The notes under the pieces are model-generated. The model ran no database searches. It was not told the DNA's origin and worked only from the letters and a program-made list of their open reading frames with translations. Below, piece after piece: positions 30,042 through 43,141 of a DNA stretch of 64,000 nucleotides. The first letter of the stretch is position 1; each line of letters begins with the position of its first letter. A program made the translations under genes and the position numbers. The stretch comes from Typha latifolia (lineage: Eukaryota; Streptophyta; Magnoliopsida; Poales; Typhaceae): contig CM034103.1 of assembly GCA_019914945.1 (NCBI GenBank), forward strand, positions 1,302,001-1,366,000, read 5' to 3'.

Positions 30042-30288
30042 AAGAGTGTTTTACATAATTATAAAAAAATATTATAATTACCACTAAAATCTTTTAACTC
30101 TTTTAAATTTTTTATTGAGATTAGTTTTTATCAGAATGTTAATAGATTATTTTAAATTGACAGTTGTTAAAATTAATAAAAATATATATAAATGACTAAA
30201 AACCGATTAGCTATATTTAAGTGACAGAAATGTTATGTTTAAAAAAAGATCTGTTTTAGGTGGTAATTATAGTATTTTAAAAGAGTTT
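30042..30288. mobile_element. Possible miniature inverted-repeat element
   Basis: TATTATAATTACCACTAAAAT near 30069-30090 is matched in inverted form by TTTTAGGTGGTAATTATAGTAT near 30254-30275. Similar direct sequences (AAGAGTGTTTTAC and AAGAGTTTTAC) lie outside both arms and could be a target duplication. The arms are short and diverged, so the call is weak. Confidence 0.35.
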
Positions 30289-30363
30289 TACTATTGATGC
30301 TAAAAATGCAATGGTAATTAAATTAGAATTCCTAAAAGAAATCAACCTAACACCATTAATCAA

Positions 30364-30404
30364 ATAATAATAATAATGATAATAATAATAATAATAATAA
30401 TAAA
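30364..30404. repeat. (AAT)n microsatellite
   Basis: About 13 AAT units with one GAT interruption, in the region upstream of the SNARE gene. Confidence 0.9.
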
Positions 30405-30812
30405 GAAAAGAAATTAACCTAACACCAATCTTGACTTGGTTACCAATATAAATACTATTTCACTTCCAAAATTGGGAAGGGGAAAAAAGAAAAAAAGAAA
30501 ACGAAATGCCAAGCTGTTCGAGGAGCTCCGTTATCGCTTCTCCTCCTCCGTGCGCCAACGAGATCTAGATCTCGACCCAAAGCACAACCCGCATTGCTCC
30601 ACGAAGAGGTCTTCGGATTCTATCTCCGCGATCTCGAGGGACACCGCAACCTATATAGATTCCTCACTACGATTCCAATGCCTCGTTGAAACCCTAGCGG
30701 TATCCGCTCAAATCTGGGTTCTTGGACGATTTGGCCGTGCATTGGATTCGAAACGGATCGATTTTTATTGAATCCTTCGGTGCTTATTTGCCCGTGAGCT
30801 TGGATCGGCGAA

Positions 30813-33800
30813 ATGGATCTGTCTGCATTTAGCGAGGAGCTGGCCGAGATCGAGGGGAAGATCAACGATATCTTTCGGGCATTGTCGTAAGGATTTGAGT
30901 CGTTTTCCCCTCATATTTTAACTATTTCTCGTTGATAATGGAAGATATATTATTTGTAGAAGTCAACCTTATGCTCTTATTACTTGATTATTTCCCTGGA
31001 ACTTTTGAAAGGAGAAAAGGAAGTATCTTTTGTTTTTTTAAGGAAGAAAAACTTCTTATTCGATTTATTTCAGGTAGTACCTTACCGGTGATTTGAATTT
31101 AGAGAAATCCAAGAAGAATTTATAGAAGGATCATGCTTTGATTGCGACATCTGACATTATAATAGATGCTATATTATTCTACGATGGATAACTGATGCTT
31201 ACCATAATTTTTCACAGAAATGGGTTTCAGAAATTGGAGAAGATCAAAGACCCAAATCGAAGAAGTAGGCAGCTGGAAGAACTTACTGATAAGATGCGGG
31301 AATGCAAGAGGTACTTGCCTTTCTCCTTCTATTTGGTCAGGGAATTGGGAAGTTGCTAGTGCATTGACTTTCTATCCCATCATTTTATGTTTTCCCCATT
31401 TTCCACTTTCTTGTTTCTTAGGAGCTACCATTGACTTGTCACTTGATACCTCACAATTTATAGTTTCAGCAATATGAATATAAGAACCCCTGAACATGAT
31501 ATCTCTACTTCTGCTGCTGGCTAAATGATAGTTTGCAGCAAGGTTTTTTTTTTTGCATGTTTAGGCCAGATCATTTGTTAAGTTGTCCTTCAACATGTTT
31601 TGCTGGCAAATCCAGCTTGCGCAACATAATGTTTCTTTTGTTTGCATCTAGAAATCTAAATTTCAGCGTCTTGAGAGATGCCAGTTGATGTAACCCAATA
31701 TCTGATTCATTCTATGGTTGATGATGCTGCATTTTGAACCTCGTGTGTCAAGCATGTATAAATGCTAGTTACGGAAGATAGAAGAGATTTTTGTTCAAGC
31801 TATTAATGCATTTTATTATAGGTTTCCTTACTGATGGCATTTTGCCCTTTTGTTGGTTTGCTAGACTTATTAAAGAGTTTGAAAGAGTGCTGAAGGAAGA
31901 AGAGAGTCGAAATACTCGTGATACCGTCAAATTGCTGAATGATAAAAAACAATCAATGGTACAATTTTACACAAATCATATGATCTCCTAGTTTGACTGG
32001 ATGTGTTCTATCTAAGAATCTATTTTGGAACACCTTATTAATTAAAAGCATTCTTGTTTTGCAGATTAAAGAACTAAACTCGTACGTTGCTCTCAAGAAA
32101 CAGTGAGTTTTTATCTCTACTCTTGGTGCACACTCAGATCTTTGCTGTCATTTTTCATTAGCAACTTGCAAATCTGCTCATGCTTATGCAAGCATAGGCC
32201 ATACAATAGAATCACTTATTTGGAGTCTTCTTAGTTTCCATGTTGCCTTTTCATTTGAATCTCATATATTTCTAATATCTTATTAGCTCGTTGACACTAT
32301 CTATGAAGTGCATTATTTGCCTGAAAAGAAGGAATGACTTATGTAAGATAAAAAATGATTATTGGTTAAGGATTTAAAATGTAGAATGAATTTAATGTAG
32401 GAACACTAGGAGTGCCCAATTTGCTTGAAGAGCCAAAATAAAGCTGTAATAAGGTCTACTAGTAGAATTCTGTTCCCGGCTGTCCAGACTCCAGAAACCA
32501 ATTATAGGGCAGAATAAAATCTATTCAACTACGTTGCAAAATTGATAGGTCCCTGATGTAGCTAATGTTAATTAATATAATCAATAAAAATGGAACATGA
32601 TGTGTATCAGTGTATGAACTAGGAGTATTAGAATACTGTTAAACAACAGATTTGTCTTGTCATGTGTAGCTGTCACATTTTATTAATTCTGTGGTGTACT
32701 GCTGTCTAGATTAATATTGAGCTTTTATCCTTTTTTGTTATTCTACATTAGATAATCTCTAATTGAAGTGCTTCAAATCTGATTGTCCATTTTTCTAGTT
32801 CTTATATTGTGGTTATCTCTGTGGAATTGCAGGCAAGCAAATACTCTCGATAATAAACGAGTTGATCTATTTGACGGTCCTAGTGCTGGAGATGGTTTTG
32901 GCGAAGAAAATGTCTTATTAGCATCATGTAAGTGATGTTATTATGTGATCTTGTCAGATGAGCTGTGTGCATTTAAGGTCATAACTGTCTTCAAGTTTTC
33001 AACTGGATGGTGTAGATAATCTAAGCTTATAAAACTTTGATAAAAAGGAGGAGATATATTTTATCATGGCTAAATCAAGAGCTTGTGTAAAGACCAGCTC
33101 ATCTAAACACAATTTACTAAGTACTTGGAAGAATCTTTCAGATGAACAAATAATAATTTCTCTACAATCCTAGTATTTCCAGGTTTATTTGTTATCTAAC
33201 TGCAACATGCTGTGCAGCTATGACTAATCAGCAATTAATGGACCAAGGAAATCAGATGATGAATGAGACTGATCAGGCTATTGAACGTTCAAAGAAGGTT
33301 AGGTTTTCCTTCATGTAGAATCACTCCTAGGCAACTTAAGGCATTGCGGCTGGTTTTCTCATTGTTCTTGCCTGCTGTTTTGTCCTTATACCTCAAATCT
33401 GAAATGTTAATTCATTAAAGAATTTAGTTAGCCAGAAATAGTATATGGAACTAATACTACTGGAACTACAGACTCCCTTGGTACTCATCTTTTTATTCCT
33501 GTGTCAATCATCTACTTGGTCACTTTGTCAAATATGATCTCGGTGGAAGGAGGTAGTGGTTCTACATGTTGCTTTTCTACATTTATATTCTAGGGGATAG
33601 CTCTCTCCAAAAACATATTCTTGGAGATAGTGGCTGCCCAATTTGGTTTTTCTGAAGCTTAAATAGACTGGAGTTCAGTTTCATAGGTCAATCTGCTAGC
33701 TGTGTTGATGATGTTTTAAGTTGCACAAAGAGGTCTGACTTTTCCTCAATTCTCATACAAGCTCTTTTCCATTAATTTTTCAAAAGTCTTTGATCCAGAT

Positions 33801-35000
33801 GTAAACTTAACTTAGTTTCTACTGCACATTATTTACTTCTTTGGAAGCCCTTCATTTCTTTCACCCTTGATTCTTTTAACAGTTCAATGTAAGTCTATTC
33901 TTTTTCTTCACCACATGGCAGATCGCAGAACAACACCATGGTGACCTTTTGCTTTGTCATGTAGCACATGGTATTATTTCTCTTTGTGCTATATGATGAG
34001 CCCTTGAAGGCTTGAACTTTCAGCTTTCGAGGCATCATTATTAAACTGATTGCTTTAGTATAAGAGAGACTGCAATATCATTTGCTGCTGTCTATATGTG
34101 GAACTACTATGGAGGCTGTGCTGCTATATATAGCTGCCGAAAGATGGTTATTTATGTTTGAAGGAAAATTCCAATATACTATTATGAAGAACTTATCTGT
34201 CCAAAAGCAAAACTGTTATTGTGTTGACTGCAGGCATAATAAATTTGCAATTATGCTCCATGGTCTGGGGAATCTAATTTCTCATGAAAATATTCAATTT
34301 CATTTACAATACTTTTAGCTGCAACTACTTACTCTGACACTGTATTATAGGTTGTGGAAGATACTGTCAATGTTGGAGCTGAGACTGCAGCTGCTCTCAA
34401 AGCACAGGCATGTTGCCTATCCTGATTTTCCGTCAAACCTTTAATCTATTGTTTGATTTTATTCGAGAGTAGGGCAAATGAGACTCATTTTGTTATCTCT
34501 TCCTGTATTTGCTAGACTGAACAAATGAGTAGGGTTGTTAATGAGCTGGACTCGATCCACTTTTCTATTAAAAAAGCATCTCAATTGGTGAAAGAAATTG
34601 GCAGACAGGTTAGTTTCTCAAAGACATGCCGTGCACTTCATTTCTGGTTCTTTATATCACCAAGTAATTGTTTCTTCCTATCTTCATAAACTTAGGTTGC
34701 AACTGATCGATGCATAATGGGTATGCTGTTCCTCATTGTGGTTGGAGTGATAACAATAATCATTGTAAAGGTGAGTCAACTATTCAAATTTGATCAGTTG
34801 TTCTGTCAGAAATCTATGTCCAATTAATGGGATCTGGTTTTATTTTACTGTAGTCATCTACATACCTTGGATTCTTTTAAAATTACCTTGATGTTTCAAA
34901 TGTCCAGATTGTGAACCCACATAACAAGAATATTAGGGATATTCCTGGACTCGCTCCGCCAGCTAATAGAAGACTCTTATGGGTTCCAAACAACAATTGA
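30813..35000 (+). CDS. NPSN11: Novel plant SNARE, NPSN11 type (Qb-SNARE)
   Basis: Ten exons (30813-30886, 31218-31310, 31865-31958, 32065-32102, 32833-32927, 33218-33297, 34351-34407, 34516-34608, 34696-34770, 34908-35000) give 263 residues. The N-terminus MDLSAFSEELAEIEGKI begins a helical bundle; the SNARE motif (about residues 145-208) includes NQMMNETDQAIERSKK and MSRVVNELDSIHFSIKKASQ. One C-terminal membrane helix follows (MGMLFLIVVGVITIII). The tail NPHNKNIRDIPGLAPP is typical of NPSN11-13. These Qb-SNAREs act at the plasma membrane and cell plate, NPSN11 pairing with KNOLLE in cytokinesis. The intron after residue 177, inside the SNARE motif, begins GCATGT rather than GT; all others are GT-AG. 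Confidence 0.95.
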
Positions 35001-36467
35001 AGCTCCATCCTTCGCGCTATCTGCATAGTTTCAACCTTCAGGCCACTTGGAAGTATTTCACTATTTGGTGCAATATGGCTGAGCACCATTCTGTAATTTA
35101 ATCCCGATAATTGGTTCAGTTACCCAATTCTTTAGTATCCTTTGAATCATGAGGCGGTATTGTATTCTTATGTTGTGGTCCAGTTCATTGGGCACAAGAA
35201 ATATGTATGTTCTTATATGTGAAGAGAGAAGATAGTTTTGCCATTGTTCCTTTTCTTTGTTACGGATCCTCTTTGTGATATCTTGTACTGAATTCTTCAG
35301 CTAACCAGCTGTGTTATGTGCTCTTCCTTACAGTGCAAAAACTTTTTTTTACATATCAATTGTTTAGGTCCTGTTAGTGTTAAATAAGACTTTGATCTTA
35401 AATAAATATCCTCTGCGAACAAACAAGGATTTTAACTCCCAGTAATCCTTAGTTCGTACTAAATTTGATATGTTTTTGTTGTTTGTTTTTCTTTTCTTTT
35501 TTAATGAACAATTTGAATGGGGGTGGTTGGGGTGTGGTTTAGAATAGAGTATATATAATTTATATATACTGTGCACATTAAAGTTTACTATTACAAATTA
35601 AAAAAATTAATATAATTAAACAGGAAAAGCCCCAGTCTGATGTGCATAAAGAGGGGAGAAAGTTCCGAGATTTCCAGCCCACCGTATCATTGGTGGCAAC
35701 TGTTGTATTGTACTGCTTGTACAGTTGTACTACCATATCATCATCTTTGCAATTTAGAATTCCTTTTTCCTATTCTACTAACTATATATATTTTTTTTAT
35801 AATATGTCACTGGAAGCCAACTTGCAATCAGATGTAACATATCATCTTAAGCCAACTATTTGTTGGCCTGCTCCTTTTTTGGGCTATTTAGTATCTACTA
35901 ATAAAATATCTGCCTTCTTTCTCCTCTTCCCAAGATAGCTGTGTAGGTTTCTTTCTTCTCTTTCTCACCTATGAGAATTTGCTTTGCAATTTATGAAAGT
36001 TACTCTCTATAGATCCCTATGGTTACATCACCTAATATAATTTCATTTATAAAATACTTCCTCCGATCTTAATGGTAAAAAATAAAATGGAAGAACTCTA
36101 TGATCACTCAAGCTCTGCCTTTGTTTCTAGCATCGAATGACAAACATAACATCTACTCGGAAGGGATAAGAAAATTTCATTAAAACTTTCTACTTAAGCT
36201 AAGAGTTTAGAGGTAAATTTGATCATATATAATCAAACTAAAAACAAGGTCGTCATACAGTAATATCTCACATGAAAAAAAAAAAACTTTACATAGAGAA
36301 AGCTTCTCCACTGTTGCATTTGTTGCCTAGCAGAATTAAACTCTTTTCCATACATGTATGGAAGAAAAAAAAATCAAATAAAAAGAAAAAAAAATGGAGA
36401 GAATTTCAACTTCAAACTGCTTCATGTCTAAGGATCAACACCTTGTTGATATTTCTATCTAATTCTT
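35001..36467. other. 3' regions of two convergent genes and intergenic DNA
   Basis: Holds the 3' region of the SNARE gene (plus) and of the FLZ gene (minus). The middle is AT-rich with no gene that I can support. Confidence 0.5.
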
Positions 36468-36770
36468 TTATCCTGCAACCAGTGGGGTGAAATTTATGAT
36501 GGTTGGTCTCCTGTGAATCCTAATCACCTCTCCATTATTATGCTCCTCATCCGAGCTCTTATTCACTGCACAATTCTTCACCAAAGACTTCGAAGAAGAG
36601 CTCGAACACCGGCGATGCCGCCGCTCTTCTCTCTCTAGGGCTTCGTCCATCTCTATCTGCTCCTCGCGGCATTCATCACTACAGAAAGGAGTATTCCCTC
36701 TGCAATAATATTATGCAAACCAGGAGATAAATATCTTTTTCCCATGCAACGTAGTTAACGTATAGTGATA

Positions 36771-36812
<42 letters not shown>

Positions 36813-37067
36813 GGATTAGGGTTTTCACCTGTACATAAAAATGTCGCGGCCCACGGCGATAGGCCGCTTGCAGAGAAAGCAAGCGTCGAGGAAATGGTGC
36901 GCGCCACCGCCGCAGAAGAACCTCACCGTCACTGCCTTCTTCTGGTCTCCGACCGTTCTCTCGCTTGGCGAAGAGTTGCCGACAAAACTCGAGGATGAGA
37001 AGATGGAAGAAGAGATGGAAGAGGAAGAAGAAGAAGAAGAGGAGGAGGAGGAGGAGGATGCTTCCAT
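36468..37067 (-). CDS. FCS-like zinc finger (FLZ, DUF581) protein
   Basis: Two exons on the minus strand (37067-36829 and 36699-36468) give 156 residues. The FLZ domain spans about residues 58-108: HHFLDACFLCKRPIAVGRDI FMYR, with Cys63, Cys66, Cys86 and Cys90, and the signature NTPFCSDECREEQIEMDEA that follows the splice junction. FLZ proteins are plant-specific adaptors that bind SnRK1 kinase subunits in energy and stress signalling. The N-terminus is a Ser run encoded by a purine/pyrimidine-biased repeat; the C-terminal part is basic, with a Ser-rich patch. The intron is only 129 bases and a third of it is an ATCT microsatellite. Confidence 0.92.
36772..36811. repeat. (ATCT)n microsatellite in the FLZ intron
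   Basis: Ten tetranucleotide units inside the 129-base intron, beginning 17 bases inside the donor on the minus strand. Confidence 0.92.
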
Positions 37068-37299
37068 GGTTAGTTTGGTGTTTTTTTTGATGCAGATCTT
37101 CTTAGCTTAGCTTTCTCATTCGTTTCTTTTCGACTTTGGGTTGTGGAATGGGAGGGTTTGAGAAGATACGGGGGAGGTTATAAAAGTGGTGAGGGGGAGA
37201 GTGGGAGTGCAATTTGTATGCAGAAACTGTGGGTTGGAAGGACAAAGTCTTTGGTTGAATCCGTTGGCTGAGGGAGGAAAGAACCAGCAGCATACTGAT

Positions 37300-38200
37300 T
37301 CCACTTTCCAGCTTATTCTCTGGAACTAGAAGGGGCCAACAACAAATTAAATTTCAACATAAATTTATTAATATATAGGGTCTTATTTGAAAATTATCCC
37401 ATATGTATAAATATCCTCTCTTAAATTGTGTGCGAATAATAATAATAATAATAATAATATTGTCCTTCTTCATATCGTGGCATCATTGCCCTCCAAGGTA
37501 CGACTCACGTGGAATGCACATGCAAGATGATCTAACAACATTTTTTTTTATTTTAATTTTGGGCGATTAGGTTTGTTTTAAAATCATTCCCTTAAGTAGG
37601 TTCTTGAAGCTCACCTATGCCTCTAATTAGTTTTAAAATCAATTGGGAATACTAGAACTCTAGAAGTGGGATGATAATATAGTAAATGGCCGAAAAAAAC
37701 CACGCGTTAAGGACGTGCGAGAGTTTTATTTACGTTGGACTTTGAATAGAACGAATAAATAGTGGCTTTATCCATCTTTTGGATCATAAGATATGATGGA
37801 TAGAGCTGGATAAATTTTGAATAAAGCTTGGATAACCTCAGAGCCCGACGTATAATAACTAGATATTAAAATCCAATGGCTACTTATTATTACTTGCAAC
37901 AAAAGGCCGTTGTTTTCTTCCTCCATTATTAATAATAAATATACTTTTTTTTTATCCAGGAGGATATATGGAAATAATTCATAACTTAGGGATATATGGA
38001 AGTATCTTTTACTCTCTCTCTCTTTTAAATATTTTTTTCATTAAAAAAGAAAAAGAAAAACGCATCCTATAAGAAAGTTAATCATCCGAATCCGAAGGGG
38101 ATTGCAGTTATAACACCGTGAATTTATTTAATACTCCTTTCAAATGAACCATGAGCGGCTTTTGTAATAAAACTAAAATCTAGGTGGTGATATGCAATTA

Positions 38201-38235
<35 letters not shown>

Positions 38236-40560
38236 TTTTTTTGGGGGGGATTTTATTCTTTGGTTTGATTGAGCAACAAATTGGAGCAAGTTGGCTAAAA
38301 CCAGTGGTAGAGAAAATATCCAATTAAGATCCTTCCAATGCCTTTTGTCTCGTCTCATGTCCAATTTGGCTTCCAAGGGGCGAAACTTCCTCCTCTGATG
38401 TCATTTAGTTCGTCCTCTCTCTTCTTAACTTGCTCATGCTCACCTAACCTCCTATAACTGGGTAGGAGCTGCCTCCCTCCCTGGGGCTGGATGGATGGAA
38501 TTCCCTGCTGCTTCCATGATCCGCTTATTAAACGGGTTACACAAATTATAAGTAAGTTATCGGGCGAGTTATTAATGAGTTATTTGAATTATACTTAAAT
38601 TATCATATCAGTAAACAAGTCACTGTGCTGTAAACGAGTTGGTGAATTGGGTTATACTCATTTAAAGTCTTCAGATTGGTATTTAGGTTATCGTGTTGGG
38701 TTGAATATTACCGCCCCTAATTATTGGATACCTACTAGCACACTATTTGTATGCATTTAAATGATGCAATTTTTTCGAGCACAGTTAACACCGTCATATG
38801 TGTGTATTATTAAATGTGTTAGCATGCATCTAACTATGCGCTCATATTGACACCGCATTACTCAGCATCCATCAAATTTGCACTCATTTGGGAGTTAGAG
38901 TTGGTTTTAAACTATCAATAAATCTAAGAGACATAACATTAACATTGGATTACCTTAATCTTTTAACCAATAAAGTAGTTAAAATAATTATCTATTTTAA
39001 AGTCTAATCATTAGCAGGAACCCCTAAATTGATTCAGTAACTAAACATCTTTTTATTTTTTTCCCATATCTAATTAAATTTACTATTTAAAAAATTAAAA
39101 CTAAGAAATAGGATTAACCAATTGAGTTCAGAGTTTAACTTCAAATCAAATAAGACCTCAACTGCGAATACTTGGAGGTTCGAAACCCACATGAATGTTT
39201 GACAAATTGTGACAAGTGCGTTATGAACTTGCATTGTCTCAATATAAACTGTTTCTATGAAAGAATTTGGCTCTGTGCTCTGTGATCTAACTTAATAATG
39301 GACTTAATTATCTTATATATCGGAGATTCTAGCCTGTCAGAAGTGAATGGAATTGCCAATTGGATATTTGAGTCCCTTTCCATCTAGAAGTGATCATTGC
39401 ATTGGTGCCTTTCCGGAGAATATCTAAAACAATGATCAAAAGGAGGTGATATGTTGGGAAAATTATATTTTATCTTATGTGATTATGTCTACTTTTATTT
39501 TTTTCTCTTATAATTTTATTTGTCGTTTTGTTCTTTATAATTATATCTAAACTATATATCGAATTTGAAGATTAAGAATGAAGTTATAAAGATTTTAATA
39601 AATTTTTTTAATATATCTAAAATAATATTGATCAAAATTTATATAATTAAAATATATATTTGTTCGATATATTTATCATCTAAAGTTTAATTAGTATTAT
39701 TTTTACGGTTTAACTACGCACGGCGAAAAAGATAACGGTTGCATTTTAATTTAAGCCACAACATGTAAATAACATAAATAAAATTTTCGGTCTCCTTTCC
39801 TCCTCTTTGACACACAAGTTCTATCTAAGTTTAAAAAATATTCCACGTGCAAAAGATAATTTGAAGGCAGGAATCTCACAATATTCGAGAGATTGGGAGA
39901 AACATATAATTATTTGTCAATTTCAAATCATTGATGTTATAGATAAAAACAAACAAACAAGAGATTGGCAGTAGTAGTCTATCCCAAGCCCCCTGTTTCC
40001 TTTTATTTTAGTCCAAAAAGCTAGCTCAATTGATTTTGCTGACCCACCTTAAGGCATCACTTTTGAACCATGGGCTGCCTCCATGTTCTTTGAATTTAAC
40101 ATAGATCACCAAATAGAAGATAGTGACATATGCCCAACTTCCAAAAAAAAATTCCTCCTTTTGTTTGGAATAAGAAGAAGAAGAGATCAAGACAAAATAG
40201 AGGAGATATGAATTGAGTGGCAAGGGAGGAAAAAAAAAAATGAATGCCATTTTCACTTTAAAGAGACAAAGTTATAAAGTTCACTCCTTTATGATAAATA
40301 ATGGAATTGTCTATTGCAATTAAAAGAAAAAGTAGCAATTTGAAAATGTAGTACGAAATGAAGTGTAATAGTTGTACTTTTGTTATATATGTCCAAGTTG
40401 AGAAGAAACTGACATTGAAGATTAGCCCAAGGATGATCTCCAAGTGGCTTTATATTTGGCAAGATAAATTGTTTGCAATTGATGGAAACCAACCATACAC
40501 AGATTGATTTATTTTCGTAACAGTATTTATACAAAAGCTCCAAGGAGATTACTTCTAAGA
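37300..40560. other. Gene-free, AT-rich intergenic region of about 3.3 kb
   Basis: I see no gene. It contains an AAT microsatellite (37435-37459), a GA microsatellite (38203-38232) and, around 38525-38740, sequence with repeated CGGGTTA/GAGTTATT motifs that resembles a decayed transposon. The stretch 39440-39700 is extremely AT-rich. Confidence 0.5.
38203..38232. repeat. (GA)n microsatellite
   Basis: About 15 GA units in gene-free DNA, unlike the GA tracts that lie next to start codons elsewhere in the window. Confidence 0.9.
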
Positions 40561-40625
40561 TGCAAAAGGTCTAGAGAAGGAAATGATCGCACCATGCCAG
40601 TCTCATCGTCTCTCCATTGAATTGA

Positions 40626-43141
40626 TTAAGCTCTCTTAGCATTAGCCATCATGGCTCTGTCCTGCTGTCGAAGGCTATCACCGTCGCGGTTTAGATACTC
40701 CTGATATTTCTCCTACAAAATCCAAGAGACAAGAGAGTTGAGGTTATATATTCGAGTTCGGGCTACATGTAAGGTTCACAGATCATTCACAATATCTATA
40801 CACCAAAAAAACAAAAAAAACAAAACAAAGAATACTATTCCAACAATATGTACCAAAATCCAGGGTAAGAAGTCCACAAACCACCAATAAGTAGATTGTT
40901 CTGTCAAAAGTTATTCCAAATACCAAAGGCCATAACATTAACATTAAGGAACATATAAGGTACGACAGAATCCAAGAAATGTCATTCCTCAGATATCTTC
41001 AGCTTGCTTCTTTATGTTCATTTATCTACATTGTCAAAGAAGTGAAGAACACCAAGCTGGATAATTACATGCTATAGAATCGAACTATAGAGTATCTGGA
41101 CAATAAGAAGTTGACAAATTCCTTTACCTGTGTGAATCATATTGAAAAGCAAGGGTTTCAACCATAATAAACAACAATTGCAAACACGGATAGTACCTAC
41201 AGGATCTTGCAATAAAACACCACAGTGGCTGTGCACGTTTGTGAGATAAGGATGTTCCACCAGATCCACAACAAGAACTAATCTTGCTAATTAATTGAAG
41301 GTGAAGGTTTATGTGATCAGATTGTAAAGGGAAATAGAGCAAGAGAATACTAACTCTCCTCACTGAAGGAATTGGCTCCAAGATTACTTAAATGTGTTAT
41401 TCCTATATTCTTCCGACTAAATTCAGTATAGGTAGCCAAACAGTGTGCATACCCTAATATACAGTAGTATCAAAAGCTTCAGTGCACTTTCAGAGATCTG
41501 TCACAAAAGGAATAAACACATGGCCCTGACAGAGTGAATAATAGCTTAAAGCTCTTAGATCTAGCAACTAAACCCACATTACCCAACATTCCAAAAGATT
41601 AGCTTTAGGAAAGGGTAAGAAAGTTTAGAAGTACTACTAGCAAAATGTTTTCTATGGGGGGTTCAAATGGAAATTAGTATATTTTGTACCAGAATAAATA
41701 AGTTCAAGTCATTAACCTTCTTTCGATGCATAGGGGTACAAGAAATTCCATATAAATTTCCTCAAAAGAAATCTAACTAAATATCTTCTACCAAGTTTAG
41801 AATCCGCCAGTCACTAAATGGAACCCTAAAAACTGTTTTCTACTGTTCAACAAACTACTAACTCACTGGAAAAGCCAATGCCATTTATATCGTGAATAGC
41901 AAGTCTGCATTCATTGGATGAACCACAGACTTTTATATGACTGAGGAACACAAGTAAATGCTTATAGATGGTACACAGCTCGATCCTCCTTTTACTTTCC
42001 GAGCAAAATATTGAAGAGTTCGATATAAGCACAATAGATTAGTACTATGAACTAATTCATATTGCAAACTGTTGATTGACTTTTTATCCACACAAAAAAA
42101 TGACTTGGATCTGTATCTAAGGACATAAATCTTTACTAACATTAGAATGAGATTGATAGCAGTAGTTCATGTTTTATTAAAAAACTGATGCTTTCTACTG
42201 ATATGCCATGTTAATGCTTTTGCTGATTTTTTTTATGAAAAAATAATCAGTAAATTGCACAGATAACTGTCCTAGCTACTGAAGTCAGGATTCTTTGGCG
42301 ATTCTTGTCTTTGAAAATTGTCAGGCGCTCTGTTGTAAAAGCTAACATTGATATGTTAACCTCATTCTCTCTAATAAGGTCAAAACAAAAAGAAAACGTC
42401 AGCCGCATTCAGAAATTCTCACTGCTTCTAAAATAATTAAAGGGATTACCTTCTCTAAGAAAGTCACAACTTAGAACAGTTACACCACTTAAACCACCTC
42501 TTCTTATGATCTAAATCTTATTCTCACCTTTCACCAAGATGGTGTCAATCCGTCCTCATCCCACAAAGGAAGTATGCAATTTCTTATTCCTTTCCTCCAA
42601 AAGTAACATTCATAACTCTAGGACTCGGAGGATGTTGTCAATCTGTCCTCCCAATGTAACGCATTAGTGCATTGATCATGTTCAAAGCATTTTCCTGCAA
42701 CTGAAAGTAAAGAATCTCCTTTGTGACATACTTAGTCAAATGATGTGTCTTTCAAAGAATCAACTTTAATTTCCTTCCATCGAATTCGACTTTGAATCAT
42801 TTTGGAACGCAAATTTCATACTCTCATCCTTAAAACACACAAAAAGAGAGGATTTTTATTATTATCAAACAAGATATGGATGAGATAATTTAACATGAGC
42901 ATCCAACGACCCATTTGGTAAGATCCTAAGAGGGCATTAAAAGTGTACAAATAGCCAGAAAATAGTTCAATTTAAAGTTTCCGTAACACCTCAGATTAAA
43001 AAAAAATTAATAAATCAAATCAAGTACTTCAGTAATCCCCACCTTTGCATGAAGGAGCAACACCCCGGCGAGGCCAGCCGTGGCGACGCCTCCCCAGATC
43101 AACAACGTCGACGAGAGTAGAGACCATTTGCGGAGGATCAT
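40626..43141 (-). CDS. 61-residue single-pass membrane protein
   Basis: Two small exons on the minus strand (43141-43043 and 40712-40626), separated by a 2.3 kb intron, join in phase 0 to 61 residues. The first exon starts MILRKWSLLSS and is one membrane helix (LLIWGGVATAGLAGVLLLHA). The second is short and charged: EKYQEYLNRDGDSLRQQDRA, ending MANAKRA and a stop. Both junctions are GT-AG (AAG/GTGGGG donor, TGTAG acceptor). The layout, a short basic N-terminus, one helix and a charged tail, resembles small mitochondrial inner-membrane or assembly proteins, but I cannot name the family. It is easily missed because neither exon forms a long open frame. Confidence 0.7.

Larger units (their letters stand above)
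29763..30480. other. Divergent intergenic region
   Basis: AT-rich promoter space between the plastid-protein gene (minus) and the SNARE gene (plus). It holds the imperfect inverted repeat at 30045-30290 and an AAT microsatellite; no gene seen. Confidence 0.5.

Noticed and set aside
36841..37110. Plus-strand frame with a long Glu run
   Set aside because: It is the complement of the Ser run of the FLZ protein, whose zinc finger and spliced second exon are clear on the minus strand.
39440..39700. Very AT-rich block as a possible matrix-attachment region or origin
   Set aside because: AT content alone is not evidence; no specific motif or structure supports the idea.
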